Shown here one piece after another: positions 1 through 11,657 of a DNA stretch of 64,000 bases. Origin of the DNA: Apostichopus japonicus (Eukaryota > Echinodermata > Holothuroidea > Aspidochirotida > Stichopodidae); assembly GCF_037975245.1 (NCBI RefSeq), contig NC_092570.1, positions 11,883,001 through 11,947,000 on the forward strand, in the 5' to 3' direction. A model generated the notes under the pieces. It ran no database searches, was not told the origin of the DNA, and saw only the letters and a list, made by a program, of their open reading frames with translations. The first letter of the stretch is position 1; each line of letters opens with the position of its first letter. The position numbers were made by a program, and so were the translations under genes.

Positions 1-3000
1 TAGTGTACAGTCCATACATATACAAGTACGGTCAATACCCACAACACAGTGTAAAAAGCAGCGATGGACATCTCAGGTCTAGATAAAAGATAACAATGTA
101 TCATGTTTCATTACTATCTGCATTTTGTAGCCACACGAACAAAACGTCACTTGCAAGCAACGGAAAGTTAACTTTCTCAGATGGCGGCACGCGGTTTGGG
201 GCGAGTCTTCAATGCCTTTAACTCTCAAAACTTTGTTGCAACAGTAAGGATACTTATGCAAATACTGTGACTGGAATTGCTTGTATATTGCAAGTCCACC
301 TATCCAACTTGTGTCTCCCTTCTTCAACTATTTCAACTCAGATAAAGGAAACATACATTTTAAGTTAAGATGCTGTCACATAATTTCTCTAATTGTCAAG
401 GATCATGAATATTCATTACAGTCATCTTACAATCTAAGGAAGGAAGAGACAGCAGCCACCATTGTGTCTACGACCCAGATTGATTAAGAGATCACCTGGT
501 AAGTCTCTCCTAACTGAATGAATAAATCAATGACCGAGTTATATTCACGACCATCTTCACCTCAACAGTTCGCCATTAGGAAAACTCTAATTACCTAAAC
601 ATTTACTTTAAGTGCAGGGGAGAATCTTAACTCAGAATGAAAGTGAGAGGTCCATCAAATTATCACAAATAGCAATGGTTGTATACAGAGAATAGCAAAC
701 CTCTAAAAGCATTGCAAAGTGATGATCAAGGATATGTTCCAGTACTTAAACTATACAGTTACATCAAAGCTATGGGTCTGAGGCATTAAAATTGGAAATC
801 AGGCAAAGCAAAGTACATAAAAACTTCCTCAGATGAAGTTGATGGAGTTTTGTAACATTTTAGTAATTGGAGCATTGGAAGGAGGTAAGGAGGCAAATAA
901 CTAACTTGGGAATGTAGCAAATCTTCCTAATTAATAGCAAGATAAGGACTACATATGGAGTTGAAAGTTAAGTGATGGGGGGGGGGTGGGACAGGAGGAG
1001 GGGGCAAGAATTACCACACCATTCCTGTTACTCACATCTTAGAGTAATGTGTTTTCTTGGGGCAAAATATACCTGAAACAATTAATCTAAAAGAAAAGGT
1101 GGTAATTTGATTGGATATTCAATCTGTTGTCTTAAATCTAACCAGAAACACTGAAATGTGACTACATAATGTTAAGGGACACAGAAAATACACAAAGAAT
1201 ATTTCTGCATTTGTTATCCCAATAATCAGTAAAAGCATTAGACATCAAACATATTCCATTAAATAAATGGAAATTTGTTTGATCAATGCACATATAACAT
1301 CAACACTGCAAAAACTAAAAGTCAAAAAGGAAAATTTGTCCTGCAGCTTGAAAGGTGGGTAAAAACAGAAAAAGAAAATACGTTTATGTAAGCACAAACT
1401 TAAGAGTGAATTGCTCAAACAAGAACGAGGGTGCATCCATATCAATTATGACACACCAAGAAAATAAAATAACTCAATACAGGTTGGAGCAAAAGACAGT
1501 AACAGTTTCATTTGACAAGAGGATGACTAATGGAAATTGACTGTGAATGAATCGTATATCAGGAAACTATGGTGAACAAGTATTTTTAGCTGTTTTTGCC
1601 AGCTACATTTAGGCATTAAAGTGGAATGGGAAGATTTACTTCTTTCTCTAAAATTAGAAACAACATTTCCATTCAATCTAGCAAAGGAAGTGACATATCA
1701 GATTCTGACTTGTCAAACTAATGACTACAAATTTAACACCATTTTATGCCAATGAAAGTTAGAAACAAATAAGTTTGTTCCAAATTTGACTACAAAATGA
1801 ACAATTACAACCTCTCTGAAGAGAACTAGATGTCAGAGCTGATTTTGATTCTCTCACATGGTTGGTTGCACAGGCCTGATATCTAACTATAACCATGGAA
1901 AATGATCAGAATGATAAATGTTTGTACCTATGCTCCTCATGCTAGACAGAAACCTGATGTAGCACTTTTAGAAGAAAAGGGGGAAAAGGGAAAGTATGAT
2001 GTTGTGATGATGCCTGAGACTGATAAGGATGAAACTACCCATGCATAATGCAATGTGATGTGGATAATACAAACTAGATAAACACTAACTATCAATCCGG
2101 ACTATATCCACAAATTTGAAGAAAACTACTGCTTTATGAGATGTTCTCACAACTATAGATAATTGAATTTTGTATTTAAACTGATCACAAGTGTTTAGTA
2201 TACTTGATGTTAGTGGAAGCCTAAGTTGAATTGGCAGAAATCAATTTAATGGTATCTAGGACACACCTTCCTTATTTATGACGTGAGTAAAGACCATTAA
2301 CCAGAAAAGTATGCATAAGCCTGAAAAGTACCATTCATCACAACAATATAAATTGTAAAACTGAAAACAAAAAAATAGAACTGTTTTTTTCTTTCCCAAA
2401 TGCAACCCCTCAATGAAACCCCTCATAATCAATAAACTAAGTATACACCTTAGCAATGTACAGACATACTAGAGTGCATGTAAAGAAGATAAAGGGATTT
2501 GATATAAGCTGAATCGAATTAAGCATAGACAAACATCAATACTAATTTCACAGAGGACTGTAAAAAGAAAATGGTGACAAATAATGATGGTAATATTTAT
2601 ATCAGCAAATATATCTTACTTTCCTTCTAATTTATGCTCCCTAAAGCAAAGTTATGAGAACCGGTCCTCTCACAACATTCCAGAACATAAGAGAAACTGT
2701 TACAAGCACCCATCAAGAAGTGCAATTTTATCACTAGTCAGATCACCAACATTTCCAATATTCAGGAGTTTTAGTTATGGTAAGATGCAAGAGTTTGATA
2801 TTTAGACATTAACTTTGAGTAATAACTCAGACCCTAATGATCCTTCAGGAGACCAGCCAGTGCCAAATACTTCCAATTTGTATTTACAAAGAGACATGTT
2901 GATTTGCTATTAACTCAGCAGAGGCTATTGTTTGGTTCCTGAACACCTTCCCCAATCCTCTCTACCCCATTAGCAACTACAAAAAACAAAGAAAAACAAG

Positions 3001-4767
3001 AGCAAAAACAAAAAACCCAAACAACACAAGCAAGAAACACACCAAACATGAAAGATACATGGTGAGTTGATTGAAGTGAGGTGAGTTACAAGCAAGCATG
3101 ACATAAAATACTGTGAAGAGTAAATGAAAGTGAAATGCTAAAATGAGAAAACAATCTGAAAAAATTGTGCTGTAAAAGAGAAAGATAGCTTATGGTGAAA
3201 CAATGCCTTTTAACTGCAGCGCTAATCAGTAAGGAGAAAATTCAACCTTATAACATTGGCATAGTCACACAAGTGGAAGGGTGGGAGTGGAAGTGTTCCC
3301 TTCAGATAGTAATGGATAAATAAATCAATACAGCAAAGATGACATTGCGAGACTTTGTGCAAGGGACCTTGTTCTTCCTGTCTTTTATTCAATGTGTGGT
3401 TTGTTTATGTTGCTAGTCTATTCCCATGATAGGTTTGATGATGCATGAGGTTAAATATGCAACAGAACAAGAAATTATCATATGGGACATTAATTCTGAT
3501 ATTGGTTTATTCATCTAATTCTGTGGTAGTAAACGCCTTTTGCCTGTCAAAAATCGGTTCATTTATGGCAACATAAGAGAATTTCTATGTTGGACAACAG
3601 CTCCATTGAGGATTTCTTTAAAAAAAAAACTGCATTGATGTCATTTGAGTAACTCCAAGTGTTCTACTGTACAAAACATACTGTGTGCAAGTCTAACATT
3701 GATTTCCTTGAATGTTACAGCATTTGAGTGATTAATTTTGGATCAATTTCACGTATTTTTACTTTCATATTGTTGCACTGGGCAGTATGACCAGAATGCA
3801 CTTTTTTTTTAATAAACAAGGCAAAATATAGTCTCTAGTGACATGTTACCTTGACAGACTCTATGATATATAAGTGAGGCACTGTCAATTGACCACACAG
3901 ATTCCTCTTATCATAATGTACAATGAACAAGCAATGTTTGCAATCCGAAGTGGCCTGTCATACTACACTGTTTCTATATACATTAGTCACAATGCCTAGA
4001 CCCCACACACAAACGAATGTAGCTACTTTTTCTAAGGTTTTCTTCCAGCTCAAGTTCTGAACAGGATGGTATCTGAGTTTATTTATTGTGCTAATCAAGT
4101 GACTAGAAAGAAAGGATAGGCATGTAGGAGGAAAGTCTATTACTAGTTTGCATCCTAATCCAAATATTGTACTCTCTTTGCCTTTACAAATCATGAGAGT
4201 AACACTTCAAGACTATTAAACTCAATAAGCAAATGACTCAGTCAACACAAAATAATATTCAAATTTCAGATTCTACTTTAATTTGATAGAACCTAATGAA
4301 TATATTCAAAACCTATCTCAGTACACAAACCAGCTGTTCTTAAAACTGTGAAGCAAAGTAACTAGTTTGTCTTAATAATGTTTCAATCATAGGCTACCTG
4401 GAAATTTACCATTTTATTCTTGCATAAATAAACTTCTTTGTGTAAGCAAACCTACTCCTGACCTTCTACAGACACTGAACCTTTGAATGTTTGCAAAAGA
4501 TATATTAATTACTTCTTTTAAGCTACCAACATCTTGTTCATTAATTAAGTTTTGGTCAAGTTAATCACAGTGGTGTAGAGAGAGCCTGACAGGACCCTAT
4601 TTTACATGGGTGAGTGTGTGGGATGTGGGCAAGGGAGGGGGGTGGGGGATGCACAAGCAATTCCTGGTTGTTTCTTTCCAAACCTTGATTACTAAGTGGG
4701 AAGGGTGGGTGGGAAGGGTTTGCTTGATATGGCTTGCAGTTAAAAGGCAAAGTTGTTGTGTTACTCT
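1..4767. other. AT-rich stretch left of the SCHIP1 coding end, no confirmed gene
   Basis: Non-repetitive AT-rich sequence to the left of (3' to) the last recognised SCHIP1 exon; it would include the 3' UTR if that exon is terminal. No long ORF with recognisable content. A GC-richer patch at about 180-235 holds an ATG-led reading on the plus strand, discussed as a finding. A G-run lies near 975-990. I see no RNA gene or tandem array. Confidence 0.5.
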
Positions 4768-5006
4768 CTACTGAACTACTGATGTCCTAGAGACAGGGCA
4801 AAGCCTCCATACTAGTCTACACCATATAGTAGAATTACTCGATTCAAAGTCTTGGTCCTGTGAAGGATGGATGCAACCTCGTTCTTGTCTGAACTCACTC
4901 ATTCTTATCCACCTTGTTAAATCTTCAATATCTACCAACTGCGAGTCTTGTCCATGTTGAAGCTCATCCCTCGTCATCAACAACTGCACCAACTCTTCGT
5001 TTAACT
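4768..5006 (-). CDS. IQCJ-SCHIP1: IQCJ-SCHIP1-like gene, C-terminal exon (3' end uncertain)
   Basis: Acceptor atttcaacag, then AG plus codons for LNEELVQLLMTRDELQHGQD and SQLVDIEDLTR. This matches human SLNEELVQLLLIRDELH....DAMLVDIEDLTR, so the family core is certain. Reading on without splicing gives about 47 further residues (starting WIRMSEFRQERG) and a stop at 4768-4770; these do not resemble the vertebrate tail HAESQQKHMAEKMPAK. A possible donor, AAG followed by gtggat at 4913/4912, falls exactly after DLTR, so the true last exon may lie further left and the displayed tail may be intronic. I prefer read-through only weakly. The intron upstream of this exon holds the 21-bp array at 5.2 kb. 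Confidence 0.85.
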
Positions 5007-5189
5007 CTGTTGAAATGATATAAAATAGTATCAATTCAACAAAAGTGAAAAATTTAGGGCAAATTTCAGCAAAGCAATTAACAGTTCCTAATCAATTGAA
5101 TGCTTGAATGTAACTATTTTGTATTAAAAGTGGTGTGAATCTGATGATTCATAATGACCCAAATAATGGAGATAACTTTCTGCAAGGCA

Positions 5190-5566
5190 TGGCCATAATG
5201 GATCAAATGAAGGCCCTAATGGATCAAATGAAGGCCACAATGGATCAAATGAAGGCCATAATGGATCACATGAAGGCCCTAATGGATCAAATGAAGGCCA
5301 TAATGGAACAAATGAAGGCCACAATGGATCAAATGAAGGCCATAATGGATCAAATGAAGGCCATAATGGATTAAATGAAGGCCATAATGAATCAAATGAA
5401 GGCCACAATGGATCAAATGAAGGCCATAATGGATTAAATGAAGGCCATAATGGATCAAATGAAGGCAAAATTGGATCAAATGAAGGCAACATTGGATCAA
5501 ATGAAGGCCACAATGGATCAAATGAAGGCAACAATGTATCAAATGAAGACCATAATGAATCATTGG
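5190..5566. repeat. 21-bp minisatellite (about 18 units)
   Basis: Tandem copies of a 21-bp unit, consensus ATGGATCAAATGAAGGCCAT plus A, with substitutions that change ATA/ACA/CTA and GGATCA/GGATTA/GAATCA. It lies in the intron between the last two SCHIP1 exons. Because 21 is divisible by three, open frames appear in three registers; the plus-strand reading is a heptad such as MDQMKAI. Stop codons inside the array (gattaaatg) argue against coding use. Confidence 0.95.
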
Positions 5567-7020
5567 CATATGGAAAGAAAATTCAGTTCAATAAAGAGAT
5601 GATGTTTTGGCTACTGGTATCCAGTAAACCTTGTGTCTTATTACTCAATCATTGAGTAAACCTTTAACACCCTTCCTTGTAACTTTGTGATATTGACATT
5701 ATGGTGGCAAGTGAATGCTTTCCAGACAAGGGATCATTCAGTAGTTTTGTACTGGACTGAAAATAGTAGCAAGTTCAGATTCTCCTCCTCCGACCATCTC
5801 TTTTTAAAGAAACAAGCTGAAATCAGTACTAAATTATGCATTCACCAACATTAATCACAATTTCATTACCTAAAATATGACCCAATATTTCTCCAGAAAG
5901 AAAATGGTTATGAAACAATAAAAAATAACTTTCCTGCAAGGGCAAGGTTAACTTGATATTCACTGTTGAATAACACTTCTTTCGGTGGAAAGTTGCAGTT
6001 GACCTAAAAGAAGACTTTCCAACAAAAGCTTATATAATTGTTTATTTTTGAATGCTGAACATATTATTTAAAGGACAAGAATGAAATCGTGTTGATTGTA
6101 CTGTACATGCACATGTGGCTAGTTAGTGTGGTACAACAACTGCCAAGTTCTAGGATGTCCCATTACCATACCTCTATCTATATGCAGTTAGACTCCTGAT
6201 ACCTGCTGATTACCATCTGTAAGGTGAGTCCTTACAACACCACAAACATTCTGAAGTATAAACCCAGAAATCTGCAGCATCTGCTTGTTGTCCCTTAAAG
6301 CTGTGTTTCACAGCTGTGTTTCACTTTGCACGTCAGTGTTGTACGTGTCGTCATGCGTGGGTAACAGTGTTGCATGTGAGTTGCTTCGTGCAGTGTTTCT
6401 TGGTTTAAAGTACCCTTTATTCTATTTGCTTCTGGTTTATTCTAATTAATTTGTCACAACAACTATTGATGGTGATGGACATGCATCTGTTTTGTTGGCT
6501 TAAAGCCAAAATTTTCATGTAAGTTGTTTTTCCTAATATACCTCCTTTGATGTCACAAATTGCATCAGTGTAATTAAAGAATGATATTGTCTATGGAAAG
6601 TACACTTTTTTTTATGTCATATAATACAATGATTGTTGTTAATGTTGGTTTAGTCACAGGCTTGTTCAGGTTATCCAGAATGACTGTCTAGAACTGATAT
6701 TGAATAAACTTTGTTCAATGATTTAAGACTTAAACTACATTGTGTGAATTTTTGGCTCTGTGACTGTTTACAATAAATCGCTGTGAGATGTAAACACCCT
6801 TTGGAATATAATCTTTTAACTACTTATTTTGACCCATCCCTATCACCCCACTCCCTCCCCAACAAAAAATGGTTTTCCTGGAAAGAAATATTATTGCCAT
6901 AACTAACTGACCCAGCATATTCCAGAAATAAATTGGACACTGAGATTTTTCACAAGAAGATGTAACCCATCCTTTTTGAAGCTGTCCTCATAGCTTATTA
7001 CTACACAAAAGGGCAATGAA
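5567..7020. other. Intronic sequence, no feature recognised
   Basis: AT-rich single-copy sequence within the intron between 7955 and 5007. A short direct repeat (GCTGTGTTTCAC twice near 6300-6325) is the only local structure noticed. No ORF worth calling. Confidence 0.6.
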
Positions 7021-7796
7021 GGGGGTGTTAATTTAGATGATATAGCAAAAACTCTTCGTCTACTGCGACTTCAGTGTAGTAACGCTACTAGTACTAGTGC
7101 TCGGCCGCGCTTCCTCCAAAGGATCACCACTTGTCCCACTGGAGGTTCCTGTTCCCCGATCTAGTCTACAGAGTATTTAATGTGGAATACTTGACAGAAG
7201 AACGACTTGTTTATGTCGACCCGTCAAAGCCCATTTGATTTATTTCATAAGAAAGGAGGGATTGTAGTCTGCTTCCGTGAAGTGTTCGCCACACGGAGCT
7301 GTACACTGGCTAGGCCCAGTGAAATCGGCGCTGGTGTTCTGCACTAACTTGGTCATAATCGCCGTGTTTTTTCCGTCCTTCGGCCATGGATGAAGGCTAA
7401 TTGCATGAGTAATGACATTACTGCAGCACAACGGACCGGCATTTCTCTCAGATATTTTACAACATGTAAAAAAAAACTTGAAATTTCTAACTATACAGCG
7501 TAAAACAGTGGTTGTTCTCTCAGTGTAAATGTGTGTGTATGTGTGACGGTAGGATCGCCGCGCATTCAGTACATGCCTGGGCTTGGCACTTGTGTTCCTA
7601 ATATGACGTCATCATTGTCTTGTTCTGAAATCGCATTTCAGGGGTCTGTTTTTGGATGCGAATGTTAAAACATTAATTTCTAATTAGTCCTTGAGGATTT
7701 GAAGGTGATGAGAATAGTTTAGAACATATATTTTCTCATAGATTCAGAGGAAATTACTCTCGATTAGTTGGATTTTACATGTCATGGCCTCTTTAA
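7021..7796. mobile_element. Probable degenerate TTAA-type MITE, right end at 7792
   Basis: The right edge reads TGTCATGGCCTCT followed by TTAA at 7793-7796. In reverse complement this is TTAAAGAGGCCATGACATG, the same terminus as at the right edge of the window (63686 onward, TTAAAGTGGCCATGACACG). The interior between about 7070 and 7600 is richer in CpG than its surroundings. I could not find the left terminus, so the start is approximate. This is a terminus-based inference; no coding sequence is seen. Confidence 0.4.
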
Positions 7797-7955
7797 CCCT
7801 TTTTCAACATTTCTCTCATTATCTCATCTTACTCACTACCCAAAGAGGGTTTTGACAAAAAAACTAGCCGTGTTGATGAAAGACAAAAGGAAAGAGGAAT
7901 GAACACTTAAGAAAAACTAAAGACCTGTATTAACTTGATGGTACAGCAGACTTAC

Positions 7956-8085
7956 TTTCAATCTTGGAATGAAGTTCATTTGCAATGAACTGAAGTTTGC
8001 TGATTGACATTCTCTGTAGGAGTTTCTGATCGAAGTGGTTGTTGCTGAGTCCCTCAGATATATCTGATAAACCAGACACACCAGC
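7956..8085 (-). CDS. IQCJ-SCHIP1: IQCJ-SCHIP1-like gene, leucine-zipper exon
   Basis: A 130-bp exon (43 codons plus one base) with acceptor cttccacag and donor gtaagt. The segment SISKLQFIANELHSKIE matches human SCHIP1 DMTIGQLQVIVNDLHSQIE; the upstream half (LSDISEGLSNNHFDQKLLQR) matches PHISECLMKRSLKP in layout. Its last base, A, combines with AG of the terminal exon to encode Lys where vertebrates have Ser. This is the conserved C-terminal zipper/coiled coil through which SCHIP1 self-associates (family knowledge). The preceding intron holds the roughly 120-bp array at 8.6-9.3 kb. Confidence 0.95.
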
Positions 8086-8582
8086 CTGTGGAAGAGAAAT
8101 AAAAACCAGGTGATAGGATGAAGATAGCAGTCCATCCCTTAACATATTGGAAATAGGTATAGGGAAAATGTTTACAATTTATCGATCTCTGAAGGATAAA
8201 AAATAAGAATATAGCAGAAAGAACACTGCAGCAGCTGGTGTATCTATGTCTTTAATAGTAGGTGCAACATCATTTTAAGGAATGATATAAAAAATGGTAC
8301 TGAAATTCACTGAAAAGCTGCATATTGCAAACAGAATTACACTTAACATGCTAAACAGCAGTATGGTGAAAAGACAACAATTTATTGGTATTAAATATTC
8401 CATGCATTAACACAAAATACAGGAAAATGTCGACATAGTGTCTTAACTTGTAAACAAGATATGATATGTGGGTAGCAACTCTAAAGTCTCAATACCTGTT
8501 TGCTGATGAATTTCCAAAAACAAAATCCTAAGTAGATTCAATGTTTCTTATTCTAAATGCACTCTTTCCAGGTGGGACTAAT

Positions 8583-9338
8583 GGAGAAAAGCTGATTTCA
8601 CTAAATAACCCAAATAGCTACATCTTCCCTATCCCTTTTCATTCTCCCCGTTCACCTACTATACTTAATGACCCACATAGTTATATCCTTTCCTATCCCC
8701 TCTTCATTCTCCCCAAGCATCCAATAAACTAAATAACCCAAATAGTTTCATCTTCCCTATTCCCTTTTCATTCTCCCCGTTCACCTACTATACTTAATGA
8801 CCCACATAGTTATATCCTTTCCTATCCCCTCTTCATTCTCCCCAAGCATCCAATAAACTAAATAACCCAAATAGTTTCATCTTCCCTATCCCTTTTCATT
8901 CATCCTATTCACCTACTAAACTCAATGACCCACATAGATGTATCTTTCCTATCCCCTCTTCATTCTCCCCAAGCATCCAATATATACTAAATAACCCAAA
9001 TAGTTACATCTTCCCTATCCCTTTTCATTCATCCTATTCACCTACTAAACTCAATGACCCACATAGATGTATCTTTCCTATCCCCTCTTCATTCTCCCCA
9101 AGCATCCAATATATACTAAATAACCCAAATAGTTACATCTTCCCTATCCCTTTTCATTCTCCCCATTCACCTACTATACTTAATGACCCACATAGTTATA
9201 TCTTTCCTATCCCCTCTTCATCCTCTCCCTCATTCATCTACTTTACTAAATAACCCAAATAGTTACATCTTCCCTATTCCCTCTTCATTCTCCCCCATTC
9301 ATCCAATATACTATATAACCCACATAGTTATATCTTTC
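8583..9338. repeat. Minisatellite of about 120-125 bp built from two related halves
   Basis: Alternating blocks starting 'actaaataacccaaatag' and 'acttaatgacccacatag', each followed by a CT-rich stretch (cttccctatccc, cattctcccc). Each half is about 60-63 bp and the pair repeats about six times with moderate divergence. It is in the intron between SCHIP1 exons at 10737 and 8085. The CCC-containing halves are not telomeric repeats. Confidence 0.85.
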
Positions 9339-9416
9339 TACACAGTTTACCAACACTGCTTCATCTCCTTTGCCCAGCCTATTTTCAATATGGTGTTCAC
9401 ACGTTTTTCAATTTGA

Positions 9417-9915
9417 CCTTTGGTGCCCCCAAATGACCTTTGACCTGCACTAAAACATTAAGGTTCTTGTAATCAAACTACCTTTGCCCTCCATAAGAAA
9501 CAATAAGATTCTTGCCCTCATTTCTGGATCTCTATACCAGTTATGAAGTTCAATCATTGAAATGGAATATTGGAGTTGTTGTGTTGAGAAGGTTTTCAGA
9601 CTTCCACATCTACAGACCCTCAGATGACCTTTGACTGCTACATAACACAATGTACAAAGTATCAGATTATTTATGCTTTAACTTTGGAGTTTACAAGATT
9701 TGCAGCCTTTGACACCAGTTGACCTGAAACTACATTTGGCCTACCAAATATGATGTAATGCTTGTACCTACTAAGGTGCATCCACACACCATATATGGTG
9801 TTAATCTCATCTTTGCTTTTGGAGTTAATGTATTAACAATGTTTTCAGACTTTGACAACTGCTGACCTCAAGTGACCTTGGATCTCCACAGAAAAATATA
9901 AGTTGATGGTTCCAC
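9417..9915. repeat. Dispersed DR1-containing repeat, copy 1
   Basis: Copy of a dispersed repeat family recognised by phrases such as 'tgacctttgacct', 'aggttcttgtaatcaa', and 'ccacataccaagtatgaag'. A perfect TGACCTTTGACCT lies at 9434-9446. Related copies are at 21.6, 22.4-22.9, 31.1, 39.3-39.9, 56.2 and 62.5 kb. No coding potential is seen. Its right side is cut by the TTAA-type element that starts at 9920. Confidence 0.75.
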
Positions 9916-9919
9916 TTAA

Positions 9920-10470
9920 AGGAATTGTCTGGTGGAAGATTTTGATACATTGTCCTCATATTTCTTATTTTTCTCTTTCCCATGTGAAAATTGTCCCCAT
10001 TCAACGTTTTCTTCTTGTAGAATCTGGTTTTCAAATTCAACAGTATCTCACCAAAAGCACCGTTTGTTCGAACGCATCAATTTGGGGATTGACGTAGTGC
10101 AGGCAAATAGGCAAAACGAGCGACTTGAAGTTAGCACTCCCATTTCTGCAGCAAATAAACTCTCGCGTGTACACACACAGGTGATTGCCTATTATATATT
10201 ATGTACACATCGCGAACATATGCAGCATACAATGCCCAGTTGGAATACGTACATTGCGTTGCACATAATACATTCTCACACTCAAACCACAGTTCATAAA
10301 CTGTTCTTCGAAATCGCTGAAATGAAATTCACAGATTAACTTTACACTAAAAAGCTTGAAAAGTATTTGGAGCACTGAAAGATGAAACTTGGTGGAATCG
10401 ATGTCAGAGCAGAATCTAGTACCGGGAAGCTTGGGCTTCACAGAACTGTCCGAATGAAATGAGAGTAGAA
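9920..10470 (+). mobile_element. piggyBac-type MITE, truncated copy
   Basis: Begins TTAA (9916-9919) then AGGAATTGTCTGGTGG, and follows the element at 36059-37014 closely to about 10465, after which similarity stops and no right terminus is found. A readable stretch on the plus strand (DVVQANRQNERLEVSTPISA...) is shared between the copies, but copy 1 stops earlier and diverges near its end. I treat it as a non-autonomous element whose 3' half has been lost. Confidence 0.75.
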
Positions 10471-10736
10471 CAATGGCCCATAGCAGAATAAGCAACAATG
10501 TTAAACACAGAACCAAAACAATGCCAGCTGAGAATTGCAGAACAAAATGTAATCATGTGGTTCAAAAATTTCATTAATTGATCATTCACTTGTGACAATG
10601 AAATACCTAATAATTACAGTATATGAAAGTAAAGATGAACTGAAAAGAATCGTATCAGTTATTCTGTTATTGTAATGGACTGCCCATTCAGACTTGCCAT
10701 TCAGACTTGTCACATAGGATTTAGTTTTGAACTTAC

Positions 10737-10895
10737 CAGTTCTGTAGTTGGTGATTTTTTCTTCTGTTGCCTGTCTAATTCCATCTGAAGTTTCACAACT
10801 TCCTTGACTTGTGCTAAGGCAATTCTTGTCTCTGCTTGTAACCTCGCCTGTTTGCTTTCAAAATCCTCCAGGTCCTCAAATGTTACAGATGGCGT
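10737..10895 (-). CDS. IQCJ-SCHIP1: IQCJ-SCHIP1-like gene, coiled-coil exon
   Basis: A 159-bp, 53-codon exon, phase 0 to phase 0, with acceptor cttctag and donor gtaagt. The peptide (SKQARLQAETRIALAQVKEV, then VKLQMELDRQQKKKSP) aligns with human SCHIP1 [25 protein letters not shown] and EKQNRKKSPVADL without gaps over its core. The Lys-Lys-Ser-Pro element at its end is conserved. The segment is helical and forms the first part of the C-terminal coiled coil of the SCHIP-1 domain. It lies too far out of frame with neighbouring ATG codons to appear as a long single ORF. Confidence 0.95.
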
Positions 10896-11378
10896 CTAGA
10901 AGCATTTTTGTAACAGGAAATAATACATTGATTGGCATGTGCTTCAAACAATCTACTGACATCAGGTTTACAATTCTTGCAGCTATACCATATGAACATT
11001 AAGCTGATATTGGGCTAAGTGCAAATGAAAGTTGTACACTGATCTGATCACAGACTTTCTGTGGTTTTGCCTTAAAGTTCACTGATTTACAATGACAATA
11101 AATAGTAAGTCCAGATTACAACATCATACGATAAGATCATACACATAGTAATGTAGATCACAATTTCTAACATACAATCACCCTGTTCTATTGATACATA
11201 ATAATGATGCAATGTGTATTCACAGACATTTAAAAACTTCCACCTGAAAGTTACTTGTCGAGGGCATGCTTTCAACTGTAAAATTCTGAATCTTGGTATT
11301 CATATCCAACTTATCCCCAATCTCTCCCCCTCCCTGCCCCCCTTCACCAACTAACCCACCAGTCTCCTTCTGACTTAC

Positions 11379-11657
11379 CTTGGGGGATGTGCCACTACTT
11401 GGACTTCCAACACTACTCTCCCTACTAAAGAGAAATCTACTGTCCCTGTTGGCTACCCTGGGGGTTGCATTAGATCCAGAATCTTCTTCAGCGTCAGATC
11501 CGTCTACAGAATCATTAACAAAACAAATCTGCAAATTCATGCCGCTCTGTAACCTACTGGATAATTTATCCCTTCCTTTGCCATAGATATCTCCTTCAAT
11601 ATCCTCCTCCCCCATTGCAAGTTTCCTCAAAATTTCAATTCGAGAATTTTTCTGTAC
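11379..11657 (-). CDS. IQCJ-SCHIP1: IQCJ-SCHIP1-like gene, SCHIP1 signature exon
   Basis: A 279-bp, 93-codon exon, phase 0 to phase 0, with acceptor ctttcctcag and donor gtaagt. Residues 32-50 read [19 protein letters not shown], which is essentially identical to vertebrate SCHIP1 and is the most diagnostic block of the family. It is preceded by [12 protein letters not shown], matching the vertebrate ERESIRQKLALG region, and followed by an acidic run ([11 protein letters not shown]) and a Ser/Pro-rich tail ([13 protein letters not shown]) like the vertebrate TETSLDTPLSPMSK stretch. SCHIP1 was named for binding schwannomin/merlin, the NF2 product; the IQCJ-SCHIP1 form also binds ankyrin-G. The downstream intron begins inside a possible longer open frame, but the gtaagt donor is strong. 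Confidence 0.95.

Noticed and set aside
8583-9338. Interstitial telomeric repeat because of 'aataaccc' phrases
   Set aside because: Only isolated phrases; the period is about 60/120 bp, not 6 bp.
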